64,000 nt of DNA from CAVWUA01 sp963758025 (GTDB lineage: Bacteria > Planctomycetota > Planctomycetia > Isosphaerales > Isosphaeraceae), in NCBI GenBank assembly GCA_963758025.1, contig CAVWUA010000016.1, forward strand, positions 186,001 to 250,000, in the 5' to 3' direction. The notes under the pieces are model-generated. The model was not told the origin of the DNA, made no database searches, and saw only the letters and a list, made by a program, of their open reading frames with translations. Shown one piece after another: positions 44,070-54,225 of this stretch. Within the stretch, counting starts at the first letter, position 1. Every line of letters starts with the position of its first letter. Made by a program: the position numbers and the translations under genes.

Positions 44070-47000
44070 ATGTTTGCCATAATCCATGCTTCCCTGCGTA
44101 ATCCGTTCGCGGTCACCGTGATGGCCTTGACGGTGATTGTGATTGGTGCCCTGTCCGCGACCATGATCCCGATCGACATCTTGCCGGTGTTCCAGAGTCC
44201 GGCCGTGCAGGTGCTGACGTTCTACAGCGGCATGCCGGCGACCAGTATCGAAAAAGACATCACCAACCGTATGGAACGCTGGACCGGCCAGGCCAACGGA
44301 AAGCGTTACCAGGAATCGCGTTCGATCGTCGGCGCGAGCATCATCCGCAACTACTTTCACGGCGATGTCGATCCCAACGGGGCCTTGACCCAGGTCAACT
44401 CCCTGGCGCTCTCGACCCTGCCGAACCTGCCCCCCGGAACCTTGCCTCCGGTGGTCTTGCCGTTCGACCCGACGAGCACGACCCCTGTCTCGGTCGTGGC
44501 CCTGGATAGTAAGGCGGAATCCGAGTCGATCCTCTACGACGTGGGCCGTTATCAGGTCCGCAACATGATCATGGGCGTGCAGGGGGCCGTCGCCCCGGTC
44601 GTCTTCGGCGGGAAGATCCGCTCGGTCATGGTCTATCTCGACCGCGAGAAGATGCAGGCCCGAGGGCTCTCGCCGATCGACGTGATGAACGCCGTGGACG
44701 ATTTCAACGTCTTCCTGCCCACCGGCGATGCCAAGTTCGGCAAGACGGATTACGCCATCGACAGCAACTCGATGATCAAGCCGGTCGAGCAGATTGGCGA
44801 CATTCCGCTGCGTACCAAGTACGGCAACCGTGCCTACGTCAAAGATGTCGCCGAGCCGGAGGACGCCAGCTTCATCCAGACGAACGTGGTGCGCGTCAAC
44901 GGCCGGCGTCAGGTGTACATCCCGGTCTATCGACAGCTCGGGTCGAGCACGTTGAACGTCGTCGAGACACTCCGCAACAATCTGAAGTCGTTTCAGGACC
45001 GGCTGGTTCCGGGGGACATTGATTTGAAACTGGTCATGGACCAGTCCGTTTACGTGCGGAAGTCGATCGAGAGCCTGGTGCAAGAGGGCGTTTTAGGGGC
45101 CGTGCTCTGTTCGCTGGTGATTCTCGTCTTCCTCGGCCAGTGGCGGATGACGGCCATCGCCGTGATGACCCTGCCGCTGGCGGTGATGGCGACCATCGCC
45201 TGTCTGTACTTCACCGGCAACACCATCAACGTCATGACCCTGGCCGGCCTGGCCCTGGCGATCGGTCCGCTGATCGACATCGCCATCATCTGCCTGGAGA
45301 ACACCCACCGGCATTTGCAGACGAACGTCACGCCGCGTGAGGCGGCGTTCCTCGGCGTCAGCGAGGTGGCGATGCCGGCCCTGGTGGCCAGCCTTTGCAC
45401 GCTGCTGGTGCTCTCACCGCTGGCGCTGATGCCGGGGCTCGGGCAGTTCCTGTTCCGACCGCTGGCCATGGCGGTGGCCTTTGCCATGCTCGCGGCCTTC
45501 GTGTTCTCGCAGACGTTCGTCCCGTCACGCGCCGCCGGATGGCTCAAATCACACGCCGAGCACGAACACGCCTCCGAGGCGGATGCCGGTTCGCAAGGCT
45601 ACGACGGGAGGATGGCGTATGAGGAACACGAGCACACGCGCAAGGGACTGCTGTCCCGGAGTTTCTCCCGCTGGGAGGGGATGATCGAGGCCGGGATCGC
45701 CCGCTATACCCGACTGCTGGACTGGGTGATGAACTATCGACTCCTGATGGTTCTGACCTCCGTTGGCCTTCTGGCCGCGGTTCTGATCGGCCTGGGAAGC
45801 CAGCTCCGCCGCGAGTTCTTCCCCGCGGTGGACGCGGGAACGTTCGAGATCTACGTCCGCTCGCCAAGCGGCACGCGCATCGAGGACACCGAGGAACGGG
45901 TCATGGAGGTCGAACGCGTCCTCGTGGATACGATTGAAAAAGTCTCCTCACGCCCGGCCGACCACTCCGAAAAACCGGAATCCGACCTTCAGCTTTACAT
46001 CAGCGAGATCGGCGTCACCCCCGACTGGTCCGCCGCCTACACCCCCAACGCCGGTCCGATGGACACGGTCATCAAGGTCCAGCTCACCGGCGAGCGCGAG
46101 CACTCGGCGCAGGAATATGTGACGATGCTCCGCGATCGCTTCAACAAGGACAGCCGTTTCTCTGACCTGGAATTCGCGTTCGATGCCGGCGGCATGATCC
46201 GAGGCGCCATGAACGAAGGCAAATCGACGCCGATCAACATCCGCATCTCGGCGAAGGACCAGGAAAAGGCGCATAAAGTCGCCACCGCCATCAAGGCCGA
46301 GGTGGATCAGATTGACGGAGTCGTGGATGCCCGCGTGATCCAGCGGCTGAACTATCCGCAATACCTGATCCAGGTGGATCGGGCGAAGGCGGCCGACCTG
46401 GGCCTGACCCAGCAAGAGGTCATGAAGAACGTCGTGGCGGCCATGAATTCCAGCATCCAGTTCAACAAGTCGAACTTCTGGATCGACCCGGTCAGCCATA
46501 ACCAGTACTTCGTCGGTGTCTCCTACCGCCCCGAAGACATCACGTCGGTCCGGACCTTGCTCGACGTGCCGATCACGGGGCCGAACCAGAAGAAGCCGGT
46601 TCCGCTGCGGAACCTCGCGACGATCGAGAAGATGACCGTGCCGACGGAGGTCGTCCACTACAACATCCAGCCGACGATCGAGTTGACGATGGGCGTCGAG
46701 GGCCGTGACCTCGGCCACGTCGCCGACGACGTCTCCCTGGTCGTCGCCCGCTTCGGCAAGGCCAATAAGGATGGTTCCTGGACCCCCTACGACCCCGGCT
46801 CCCAAGGCAAGGCCACGATGACCGGCGCGAAGATCGTCCTCAGCGGCGAGTACGAGCGCATGCGTCAGACGTTCCGCGACCTGGGCCTCGGCCTTTGCCT
46901 GGCGACCATGCTGATCTACTTCCTCATGGTGTCGCTGTTCAAGTCCTACCTGACCCCCCTGGTCATCTTGTTCGCCGTTCCGCTGGGTCTGATTGGCGTG

Positions 47001-47441
47001 GTGACGATGCTCTACGTGACCGGGACGGCGATCAACGTGCAGTCCTTGCTGGGCGTGATCTTCATGGTGGGCATCGTCGTGTCAAACACGGTGCTCCTGG
47101 TGGACTTCGCGCAGAACCTGCGAACCGGGGAGGGGCTCAGCCCCGACCAGGCGATCCGCAAGGCGGCGTCGATCCGCGTTCGTCCGGTGGTCATGACGGC
47201 CCTGGCGGCCTTCTTCGCCCTGGTTCCGATGGCCCTGGCCATCGAGCGTGGCAGCGAGGCGAACGCTCCATTGGGCCGCGCCGTCATCGGCGGCCTGCTG
47301 GCGGGCCTGATCACGACGCTCCTGATCGTGCCGTGCCTGTACTCGCTGGTCGTTCACGACCATCCGGAGGATTCTCAGTCCCCGACCCGCCACCTGGGGG
47401 ATCTCGAGTCCGACCCCTCCCCGGATGCCGGATGGGCCTGA
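44070..47441 (+). CDS. RND efflux pump, HAE1/AcrB-type with unusual proton-relay residues
   Basis: An inner-membrane RND transporter of 1123 residues, within the family size. The N-terminal helix (PFAVTVMALTVIVIGALSAT), the porter start (IPIDILPVFQSPAVQVLTFY) and two sets of membrane helices (LVILVFLGQWRMTAIAVMTL; LATMLIYFLMVSLFKSYLTP) are present. TM4 reads IGPLIDIAIICLEN with a single Asp where AcrB has two. TM10 reads MVGIVVSNTVLLVDFAQ with Ser at the AcrB Lys position. A His-rich loop (HAEHEHAS, EEHEHTRK) lies between the halves. The substrate may be drugs, lipids or metals. No adaptor gene is adjacent in this window. Confidence 0.9.
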   Translation: MFAIIHASLRNPFAVTVMALTVIVIGALSATMIPIDILPVFQSPAVQVLTFYSGMPATSIEKDITNRMERWTGQANGKRYQESRSIVGASIIRNYFHGDVDPNGALTQVNSLALSTLPNLPPGTLPPVVLPFDPTSTTPVSVVALDSKAESESILYDVGRYQVRNMIMGVQGAVAPVVFGGKIRSVMVYLDREKMQARGLSPIDVMNAVDDFNVFLPTGDAKFGKTDYAIDSNSMIKPVEQIGDIPLRTKYGNRAYVKDVAEPEDASFIQTNVVRVNGRRQVYIPVYRQLGSSTLNVVETLRNNLKSFQDRLVPGDIDLKLVMDQSVYVRKSIESLVQEGVLGAVLCSLVILVFLGQWRMTAIAVMTLPLAVMATIACLYFTGNTINVMTLAGLALAIGPLIDIAIICLENTHRHLQTNVTPREAAFLGVSEVAMPALVASLCTLLVLSPLALMPGLGQFLFRPLAMAVAFAMLAAFVFSQTFVPSRAAGWLKSHAEHEHASEADAGSQGYDGRMAYEEHEHTRKGLLSRSFSRWEGMIEAGIARYTRLLDWVMNYRLLMVLTSVGLLAAVLIGLGSQLRREFFPAVDAGTFEIYVRSPSGTRIEDTEERVMEVERVLVDTIEKVSSRPADHSEKPESDLQLYISEIGVTPDWSAAYTPNAGPMDTVIKVQLTGEREHSAQEYVTMLRDRFNKDSRFSDLEFAFDAGGMIRGAMNEGKSTPINIRISAKDQEKAHKVATAIKAEVDQIDGVVDARVIQRLNYPQYLIQVDRAKAADLGLTQQEVMKNVVAAMNSSIQFNKSNFWIDPVSHNQYFVGVSYRPEDITSVRTLLDVPITGPNQKKPVPLRNLATIEKMTVPTEVVHYNIQPTIELTMGVEGRDLGHVADDVSLVVARFGKANKDGSWTPYDPGSQGKATMTGAKIVLSGEYERMRQTFRDLGLGLCLATMLIYFLMVSLFKSYLTPLVILFAVPLGLIGVVTMLYVTGTAINVQSLLGVIFMVGIVVSNTVLLVDFAQNLRTGEGLSPDQAIRKAASIRVRPVVMTALAAFFALVPMALAIERGSEANAPLGRAVIGGLLAGLITTLLIVPCLYSLVVHDHPEDSQSPTRHLGDLESDPSPDAGWA

Positions 47442-47605
47442 GGTCGGAGGCCACGGCCACGGCAACCCATTTCACGACGGCGGCGGGAGGCCAACCTCCT
47501 CGCCGCCGTCGTCGCCCCCAGTCAAGCAGTCCAAGGGCAACCGACGGGACAAGACGAGCTAGAAACAAGACGATCAAGAAAGAATACTCCCGCTTCCCCC
47601 AGCCA

Positions 47606-48046
47606 TCATCGCTGTTGTTCCACGCGATGGCCGTCAGGCTCCACGGGAAAGGCTGACACCTCTTCCTGGCCCGGCTGACAGACCGTTCGGTCCACCACGC
47701 CGGCAACGAGGTGCTGGACGAGGTTGTAGAAGATGATCGGAATCATCACCCTGGGGTGGTCGGCCAGGGCCATCGAGGCCAGCACCAGCCCGGTCCCGTT
47801 GTTGTTCATCCCCAGCCCGAACATCAGCGAGGTCCGGCGGGCGTCGTCCACCTTCAGGAACCTTGAGATGACCCAGCCCGCGCCGAACCCCAACGAGCAG
47901 AGTCCCAGGGTGATCGCCAGGATGGCGGCCAGGAAGTCCCAGTCGGGATTGGCGATCGCCTGCGGCAGCGAGAGCGAGGCATTCGCGTAGTTCAGCAGGA
48001 GGAGGATGAACGAGTTGAACAGCTTGAGCCGGGGCCTACCTCTCAT
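47606..48046 (-). pseudogene. C-terminal fragment of a BASS-family Na+-dependent transporter
   Basis: The reading frame encodes about 146 residues matching only the C-terminal half of bile-acid/Na+ symporter (BASS) proteins: KLFNSFILLLLNYANASLSL, then LAITLGLCSLGFGAGWVISR, then SLMFGLGMNNNGTGLVLASM. The family is normally over 300 aa. The N-terminal half is absent from the upstream DNA (48047-48183), so this is a truncated gene. There is no sign of a frameshift upstream that would restore it. Confidence 0.7.
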
Positions 48047-48183
48047 GAGCGGGATCTAATCTTCTGACTTCCGGCGCGAAAACCGCGAAAACAAGGTGTC
48101 CGCACTGTGCTGTTGTTTGAGGTTTGACGCGATGTCCGTCCGGCCCCGCAGGAAAGGTTCCAGGAACCTTTTCCTGGCCCTGT

Positions 48184-49239
48184 TCATGCCGAACCGGTAC
48201 TGTCCGGTTCGGCATGGACGGTCATTGCGTCCGCCATCGTCATGTTTGTCAAACAGCCTTTTCCCGGTTGCGGTCTCTGGTCACCAACGCGTCGGACCGT
48301 CGATGCGGGCCGGCCAGCCGGTGCGACAGACGGTGCACCTTTGCGCGATCCCGAGGGCAACTGGCCCCAACGCCTCGAATGAGTCGAGCCCGCGCGGGAC
48401 GATGCCAGCTCCGCACGTGCATCGGCAAGCTGCGCTTCCAGCTCGGCCAGGACACGCCGCTGCGCGTTGATTTGCTCCCGTAACCCCTCGGGCGGAATGG
48501 CCCAGTCCGTGTCACTCTCGTAGCCGCGAGCGATCAACCAGTCGCCACTGATCTCGGCCAACAGAGCCCGCTGGGCGGGCGTGGCATCCTCGCGCCAGCC
48601 GCCGATGCGGCCCTGACGCAGGTGGTTCCAGTGCAGGAGCGAATGAGGATCGTACACCAGGGCTTGATCCGGCTTGTTCAGATCGACGCCCTGTTCGCCC
48701 AGGCGTTGCGTCAGATCGGCGGCCCGACGCTGATTGGCCTCCAGCGAATACTCGGCCGCGATCGCCTCCGCCTCCCCGGTCGCGAGTGTCAGACCGAGGT
48801 GCGCCGCCATCTCCCGCACTCCGCCGACGGGGTCCGCCACCAGTGATTCGTAGCGCTGGCAAAGCACGTTCGGCTGGGCTGTCCAGTAACGATCGTTGTT
48901 GAGGATCGCGTGCAGGAACCGCCGCCGCACGACGACCTCATCGAAGTCCACCCGCAGTTTGAAGATCAGCGAGTAAGCCACATCCCGGAGGTCGCGATAG
49001 GAGTAGAGCCCCAACGCCCGCCCCTCCCGCAAGGCCACACCGAGGCAGTCGTCGGCGTCGTGCGACTTGAGTACCGACCAGCGCTCCGGATCAACTCCCG
49101 AAGCGGCGTGAGCGGCGAACTGATCGCCCTGCCAGAAGCCGAGGCGCTCACCCTCGCGGTGGTGCTCCAGCAAGTGGCAAGCCACCTCATACTGCCAGGT
49201 CGAGCACGACCGGTACATCCCGACGCAAAAGACATACAT
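48184..49239 (-). CDS. sulfotransferase-family protein
   Basis: A 351-residue PAPS-dependent sulfotransferase-like protein. YVFCVGMYRSCSTWQYEVACHLL at the N-terminus is the 5'-phosphosulfate-binding loop (GMYRSCST for GxxRSGTS). SYRDLRDVAYSLIF and LCQRYESLVADP follow, the latter with the RYE motif of the family. The C-terminal 80 residues switch to an Ala/Gln/Arg coiled-coil-like segment (EQINAQRRVLAELEAQLADA) and a Ser/Arg tail that may be a wrong frame. Acceptor unknown. Confidence 0.75.
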   Translation of the reverse strand: MYVFCVGMYRSCSTWQYEVACHLLEHHREGERLGFWQGDQFAAHAASGVDPERWSVLKSHDADDCLGVALREGRALGLYSYRDLRDVAYSLIFKLRVDFDEVVVRRRFLHAILNNDRYWTAQPNVLCQRYESLVADPVGGVREMAAHLGLTLATGEAEAIAAEYSLEANQRRAADLTQRLGEQGVDLNKPDQALVYDPHSLLHWNHLRQGRIGGWREDATPAQRALLAEISGDWLIARGYESDTDWAIPPEGLREQINAQRRVLAELEAQLADARAELASSRAGSTHSRRWGQLPSGSRKGAPSVAPAGRPASTVRRVGDQRPQPGKGCLTNMTMADAMTVHAEPDSTGSA

Positions 49240-49471
49240 CGCTGGACCCGGAAGGAGACTTCAACCCCGAATCACCCAGAGACGAGTCAAGGCGCACGAG
49301 AAGGGTCGAGGCGTTTGCGGAGGTGAATAGCAGAGGAACCGGCCCATGTCAACGCGGATCAAGCTGATCCAGTGCGATCGCGACGATCCCCGATGGGGAC
49401 TTTCCGGCGCTGAGGGCCAAGAAACGTCGCGACAGCCGATCCGATCAGAACCTCGCTCGGATTTATCGGAA
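49240..49471. other. intergenic gap, no feature seen
   Basis: About 230 bp between the sulfotransferase gene and the 3' end of the tRNA-Lys gene; nothing else recognised. Confidence 0.3.
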
Positions 49472-49854
49472 TGACCGGGCTGGGACTCGAACCCAGGACC
49501 AACGGATTAACGTACCTCATCGGCTTTCACCGACCATCCGGACCTGGCAAGGAGTTCCCTCACCCGTGATTCCGGACGTTGAAGTCTGGACTCTCCCACC
49601 GCCATCGCAGGCGTGCCGCGTCGAGTCTCTGGGGCTGGTCCCGACGATCCGCCGGGGCCTTGCCTGCTGATTGCCCAATCCCTCGCCTTTTTGAACCGTC
49701 ACGTTGGCCGTTACCGGCTGCGTTGTGGTGTCGAGGGCTCTGAAGGGGGTCCCAGCAAACTGCGGCATTCACTCATCGCGGTTCGGTTTCTTCCCGCGTG
49801 AGGCTCCTATTTTTCGGTCGAAGTCCGTTGCTCTACCAACTGAGCTACCCGGTC
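49472..49854 (-). tRNA. tRNA-Lys (UUU) interrupted by a group I intron
   Basis: The 5' exon is 49854-49821 (34 nt): GACCGGG acceptor, GCTCAGTTGGTAGAGC D-arm region, then ACGGACTT. The 3' exon is 49510-49472: TTAATCCGTTGG, then CCTGGGTTCGAGTCCCAG (T arm), CCCGGTC and discriminator A; CCA is not encoded. Joined, the anticodon loop is CTTTTAA within stem ACGGA/TCCGT, giving anticodon UUU. Without splicing the two halves could not form a tRNA. The join falls between positions 34 and 35, inside the anticodon. Confidence 0.88.
49511..49820 (-). ncRNA. group I self-splicing intron (IC3-like) in tRNA-Lys
   Basis: 310 nt, no homing endonuclease ORF. The 5' exon ends with U and the intron ends with G, as group I splicing requires. 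Internal text matches the cyanobacterial tRNA-Leu(UAA) intron class: an early GGAGCC guide-like segment (49807-49802), GCAATCAGCAGGCAAGGCC (49674-49656) for the P4/Q region, and CAGAGACTCGACG (49631-49619) with GGAGAGTCC (49596-49588) for the P7 R/S strands. The flanking exon text ACGGACTT/AATCCGTTG also resembles the cyanobacterial tRNA-Leu splice-site context as I recall it, which hints at how the intron entered. Confidence 0.85.
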
Positions 49855-50243
49855 AGATTTCAAAAGAGACGCCGGTCGATTCCGGCAACTGTCGTTCCTA
49901 GAGTAAACATCCGAGGCCCTCACGTCCAGACCGGCTCGCACTTTCCGGCCCCTCGATCTGGATCGAGCCCCGCATCCTCCGGGGAACGATGCCGGATGGT
50001 CGAGAAGAAGGGACTTTCGCGGTGTCACGTTCCCCCATCCATTCCGGCCATCACGCATGCTGGAGGCCCGAGGTGCAAAATTTATTCAACAAAATCCTTG
50101 TGGACCGTCGGACGTAGGAGTACAGTCAATGGTGGTGAAGACCGCACTCCGTTCAGAATCGATGCGAGTCGGGCCGATCGGGTTCACTTGCTTGCGGGTC
50201 GCGGGGCTTATTTCGCGAATATGATCTCGGAGGAGACCGAGCC
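49855..50243. other. intergenic region upstream of the DUF1549 gene
   Basis: About 390 bp between divergent transcripts (tRNA-Lys minus, DUF1549 plus). It must hold both promoters; I could not assign confident boxes and see no ORF. Confidence 0.35.
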
Positions 50244-52725
50244 ATGTCCAGAGTTCGGAACGCCCGGGCGAACCGAGGGATCGAAGTGTCGGGACTGGCC
50301 TTGCTGGTGCTGATTGGCCTGGTGGGCCGGTCCGTCGCCGGTGAGACAGGGGCCGAGGCCGCGCTCAAGGTCACGCCCAAGGCGGCCACCCTCCGGGGGC
50401 CGGAATCAGTCCAGCAACTGGTCGTTGAGGGGAACAACCAACGCGACCTGACGCACGAGGCGGAGTACGTTAGCGCCGATCCTCAAGTCGCCACCGTCGA
50501 TGGCTCCGGCACGATCGAGGCCCGTGGCGACGGCCAGACGACGATCACCGTGCGGCAGGGCAAGGCTGAGGCGCAGGTGTCGGTGACGGTCCGCGACTAT
50601 GCCCCCGGCCCTCCGATCAACTTCACGAACGAGGTCGTGCCAATCTTCACCAAGCTCGGCTGCAACGGCGGCGGCTGTCACGGTAAAGCCAGCGGTCAGA
50701 ACGGGTTCCGTCTCAGTCTGCTCGGGTTCGAGCCGGAGCTTGATTACGAGACGCTGGTCAAGGAAGCCCGCGGGCGGCGGCTCTTTCCCGCCGCGCCCGA
50801 GGAAAGCCTGCTCTTGAAGAAGGCCGTGGGGCACGTCCCGCACGGCGGCGGCAAGCGAATGGAGGTCGGCTCGCACGAGTATCGCGTGCTGACTCGATGG
50901 ATCGCCTCCGGAATGCCGATGGGCAAGCCAGATGACCCGACGGTCGCCCGCATCGAGGTCTATCCCGAGGACCGAGTGCTCGATCGGGGCGTGGCGCGGC
51001 AGGTGCTCGTCACGGCCGTCTATACCGACGGCTCGACCGAGGACGTGACCCGTTGGGCGCAGTATCAGTCGAACGAGGTGGAGGTTGCCAACGTCGAGGA
51101 AGGTGGCCAGGTCCAGGCGGGGGACCTCGCCGGTCAGGCGGCCATCATGGCCCGCTATCAGGGGCAGGTCGCCGTCTTCCGCGCGACGGTTCCGCTGGGC
51201 AAGCCGATCGACACCTATCCGGACTATCCGACGACCAACGTTCTTGACGAGCTGGCCCTGAAGCAGTGGAAGGCCCTCGGCCTGGTCCCCTCGGATCTCT
51301 GCTCGGACGCCGAGTTCATCCGCCGCGCCTCGCTGGATATCACCGGCACTCTGCCGACTCCCGCTCAGGTCCAGGAATTTGTCGCTGATGCCAATCCCCA
51401 GAAGCGCGAGGCGCTGGTGGACCGCCTGCTGGCGTCGCCGGAGTATGCCGCGTTCTTCGCGGTCAAGTGGGCGGACATCCTCCGCAACAAGCGGCAAGGG
51501 AATCAGCAGTATCAGAACGGCACGTACCGCTTCCACGACTGGATCAAGCGGAACCTGGCTGAGAACCTCCCGTACGACGAGTTCGTCCGCTCGGTCCTGG
51601 CCGCCAGCGGCACGCCGGAGACCGACCCCGCCGGTCGTCTGGTACCGCACGCTCCGCTCGCCCGATGCCTTCGTGGACGACACCGCGCAGGTGTTCCTCG
51701 GCATGCGCTTGCAGTGCGCGAAGTGCCATCACCACCCCTTCGAGGTCTGGAGCCAGGACGACTATTATGGCTTCGCCGCCTTCTTCGCCCGCGTCGGCCG
51801 CAAGCCGGCGATGGCCTCCCAGCGCGTCGGGCGCAAGGAAGAGGCCATCTACAATTCCCGCAATGGTCAAGTCCGTAACCCGAAGACCGGCCAGGTGATG
51901 GAGCCGAAGGGCCTTGGCTCGGAGGTCGTTCCCGTCACCACGAGCGAAGACCCCCGCCAGAAGCTGGTGGACTGGATGGCCGACCCGGAGAACCCCTTCT
52001 TCGCCGACGCCCTGGTCAACCGCTACTGGGCCCACTTCTTCAGCCGGGGGATCGTCGAGCCGCTGGACGACATGCGGCTGACCAACCCGCCGAGCAACCC
52101 CGAGTTGCTCAAGGCCCTGTCCGATCACTTCGTTCAGTCGGGCTACGACCTGAAGGGGCTGATCCGCCTGATCTGCACGAGCCGGCTCTACGGTCTGTCG
52201 AGCCTGCCGAACGAGTACAACTCGCAGGATAAGCAGAGCTTCGCCCGGTACTATCCGAAACGGATGTCGGCCGAGGTCCTGCTCGACGCCCTCTCGCGTG
52301 TCTCGGAGACGCCGACGAATTTCGGCGGCTTGCCCCAGGGGACCCGCGCAATCGACCTGCCGGATGAGAGCGTCGGCTCGACGTTCCTCGACACCTTCGG
52401 CCGACCGAAACGGGACACAGCCTGCGAGTGCGAGCGCGTCACCGACGCGAGCCTCGGGCAGAGTCTGATGCTGCTCAACTCGAACGAGGTGCAGTCGAAG
52501 CTTTCCGCCGGTGGCAGCCGCGCGGATGATCTGGCCAAGGACCCCCGGCCCGACGCCGAGAAAGTCGCCGAACTCTTCTGGGCCGCCTTCGCCCGCGCAC
52601 CTTCAAGCAGCGAGCAGGCCGCGGCGCTGGACCATATCGCCAAGCACGAAAAGGAAAAGAAGCAGGCGTACGAGGACATCATCTGGGCGCTGGTGAACGC
52701 CAAGGAGTTCCAGTTCATCGATTGA
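50244..52725 (+). CDS. PSCyt1/DUF1549/DUF1553 protein with Ig-like BIG2 domain, one frameshift
   Basis: An exported multidomain planctomycete protein, about 826 residues after correction. A signal peptide (LLVLIGLVGRSVAG) and a BIG2-like Ig domain (TPKAATLRGPESVQQLVVEG onward) come first. The PSCyt1 heme-type motif LGCNGGGCHGKASGQNGFRL follows, then a second BIG-like segment, DUF1549 with CAKCHHHPFEVW, and DUF1553 to the stop. An extra C near 51630 shifts the frame. These proteins are thought to work in polysaccharide degradation or electron transfer with the DUF1501 partner encoded next. Start ATG 50244 follows GGAGGAGACC. Confidence 0.92.
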
Positions 52726-52792
52726 GGAAAGACTCACCGCGGAGTACGCGGAGGTCGCGGTGAAACTCATCCACACACAACAGGAGGGGACC

Positions 52793-54142
52793 ATGCTCGA
52801 CGTGGTAGGACGACCGTTCCGTTGTTGCGACGGCGTGACGCGGCGAAGCTTTCTCAAGGCGGGATTTCTCGGCCTGGCGGGCCTGAGCCTCCCGGACCTG
52901 TTGCGGGCCAGGGCGGCGGCCGAGGCCACGGGGCTCCGCCCTCCCGATGACCTGTCGGTGATCCTCGTCTGGCTCGATGGCGGGCCTCCCCAGCATGAGA
53001 CGTATGACCCCAAACCCGATGCACCAAACGAGTTTCGCGGACCGCTGAAGCCGATCGATACCGTTGTCCCGGGCGTTCAGGTCTCCGAGTTGTTGCCGTA
53101 TCACGCCCGCATGATGAACCGGATGGGAATCATCCGGTCGATGCACCACGACAACGGCGACCACTTCGCCGCCGCGCACTGGATGTTGACCGGCTACCAC
53201 GGCTCGAACGCCGCGAACCTGGCCCCGCAGTATCCCTCGGCCGCCTCGATCATCACGAAGGTCAAGGGAGCGAAGCAGTCGGGGATGCCTGGTTACGTCG
53301 GTTTGCCGAACACACATTCCGTCGGCCTGCGTCCCGGATACCACGGCGCGGCCTATCTAGGCGTCGCCTATAACCCGTTCTCGGCCGATGGCGACCCGAA
53401 TAACCCGAATTACAAGGTTCCGAACCTTGATCTGCCTTCCGGCGTGGACATGGAGCGCTTCGACGACCGTCGGAGCTTGCTCTCGTCGTTCGACAACACC
53501 CGCGCTGATGTTGATCGCTCGGGCCTGATGGAGGGCCTCGACCGGTTCACCCAGGACGCCTACGCGATGGTGACCGGCCCGGCCGCACGCGCGGCGTTCG
53601 ACCTGAGCACGGAAAGTCCCCACCTGCGCGACCGCTACGGCCGTCACCAGTGGGGCCAGAGCGCCTTGCTCGCCCGACGCATGGTCGAGGCCGGGGTGCG
53701 GTTCGTCACCCTGACTTACGGCGGTTGGGATCATCACTCGAACATTGAAGCGGGCATGAAGCGGCAACTGCCGATCATCGACAACGCGATTGCCAGCCTC
53801 GTTGATGATCTGGACGTGCGCGGGATGCTGGACTCGACGATCGTGATGGTCATGGGCGAGTTCGGTCGCACGCCCCGCGTCAACGGCAGCGCCGGGCGCG
53901 ACCACTGGGGCAATGTCATGAGCGTGCTGGTCGCTGGCGGCGGCTGCACGGGCGGCCGGATCATCGGCGCGTCGAACTCCAAGGGCGAAACCCCGCAGGA
54001 CCGGCCGATCCGCCCGCAGGACCTGACGGTCACGCTCTACCGGCGGCTGGGCATCGACCCGCAACTGGCGTTCACCAACAACGCCGGCCGGCCGATCCCC
54101 ATCGGCTCGGATGGCCAGGCGATCGAGGACCTGTTCTCCTGA
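52793..54142 (+). CDS. DUF1501 family Tat-exported protein
   Basis: A 449-residue protein. The Tat signal RRSFLKAGFLGLAGLSLPDL at about residues 17-36 is followed by the DUF1501 (sulfatase-like fold) domain: VILVWLDGGPPQHETYDPKP, MMNRMGIIRSMHHDNGDHFA, VTLTYGGWDHHSNIEAGMKR and VMGEFGRTPRVNGSAGRDHW. It follows the DUF1549/DUF1553 gene by 67 bp, the standard planctomycete pair. ATG 52793 follows CAGGAGG. A TCACCGCG/CGCGGTGA repeat (52734-52762) lies in the gap between the two genes. Confidence 0.93.
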   Translation: MLDVVGRPFRCCDGVTRRSFLKAGFLGLAGLSLPDLLRARAAAEATGLRPPDDLSVILVWLDGGPPQHETYDPKPDAPNEFRGPLKPIDTVVPGVQVSELLPYHARMMNRMGIIRSMHHDNGDHFAAAHWMLTGYHGSNAANLAPQYPSAASIITKVKGAKQSGMPGYVGLPNTHSVGLRPGYHGAAYLGVAYNPFSADGDPNNPNYKVPNLDLPSGVDMERFDDRRSLLSSFDNTRADVDRSGLMEGLDRFTQDAYAMVTGPAARAAFDLSTESPHLRDRYGRHQWGQSALLARRMVEAGVRFVTLTYGGWDHHSNIEAGMKRQLPIIDNAIASLVDDLDVRGMLDSTIVMVMGEFGRTPRVNGSAGRDHWGNVMSVLVAGGGCTGGRIIGASNSKGETPQDRPIRPQDLTVTLYRRLGIDPQLAFTNNAGRPIPIGSDGQAIEDLFS

Positions 54143-54190
54143 TTCCGCAGGGTTCTCGGCACGAGTAAGCGAGAAGGCGGGCAATTTACT

Positions 54191-54219
54191 TTGACAGGAC
54201 GTCATTCGCCAGATATAAC
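54191..54219 (+). promoter_or_regulatory. near-consensus sigma70 promoter
   Basis: TTGACA (54191-54196), 17-nt spacer, TATAAC (54214-54219): the best promoter in the window. Start site near 54226. Confidence 0.75.
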
Positions 54220-54225
54220 GATCAC

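Noticed and set aside
49517..49901. Several short ORFs on both strands in 49.5-49.9 kb
   Set aside because: They fall inside the group I intron and tRNA exons, and none has a plausible start or family. No homing endonuclease motif (LAGLIDADG, GIY-YIG) is present.
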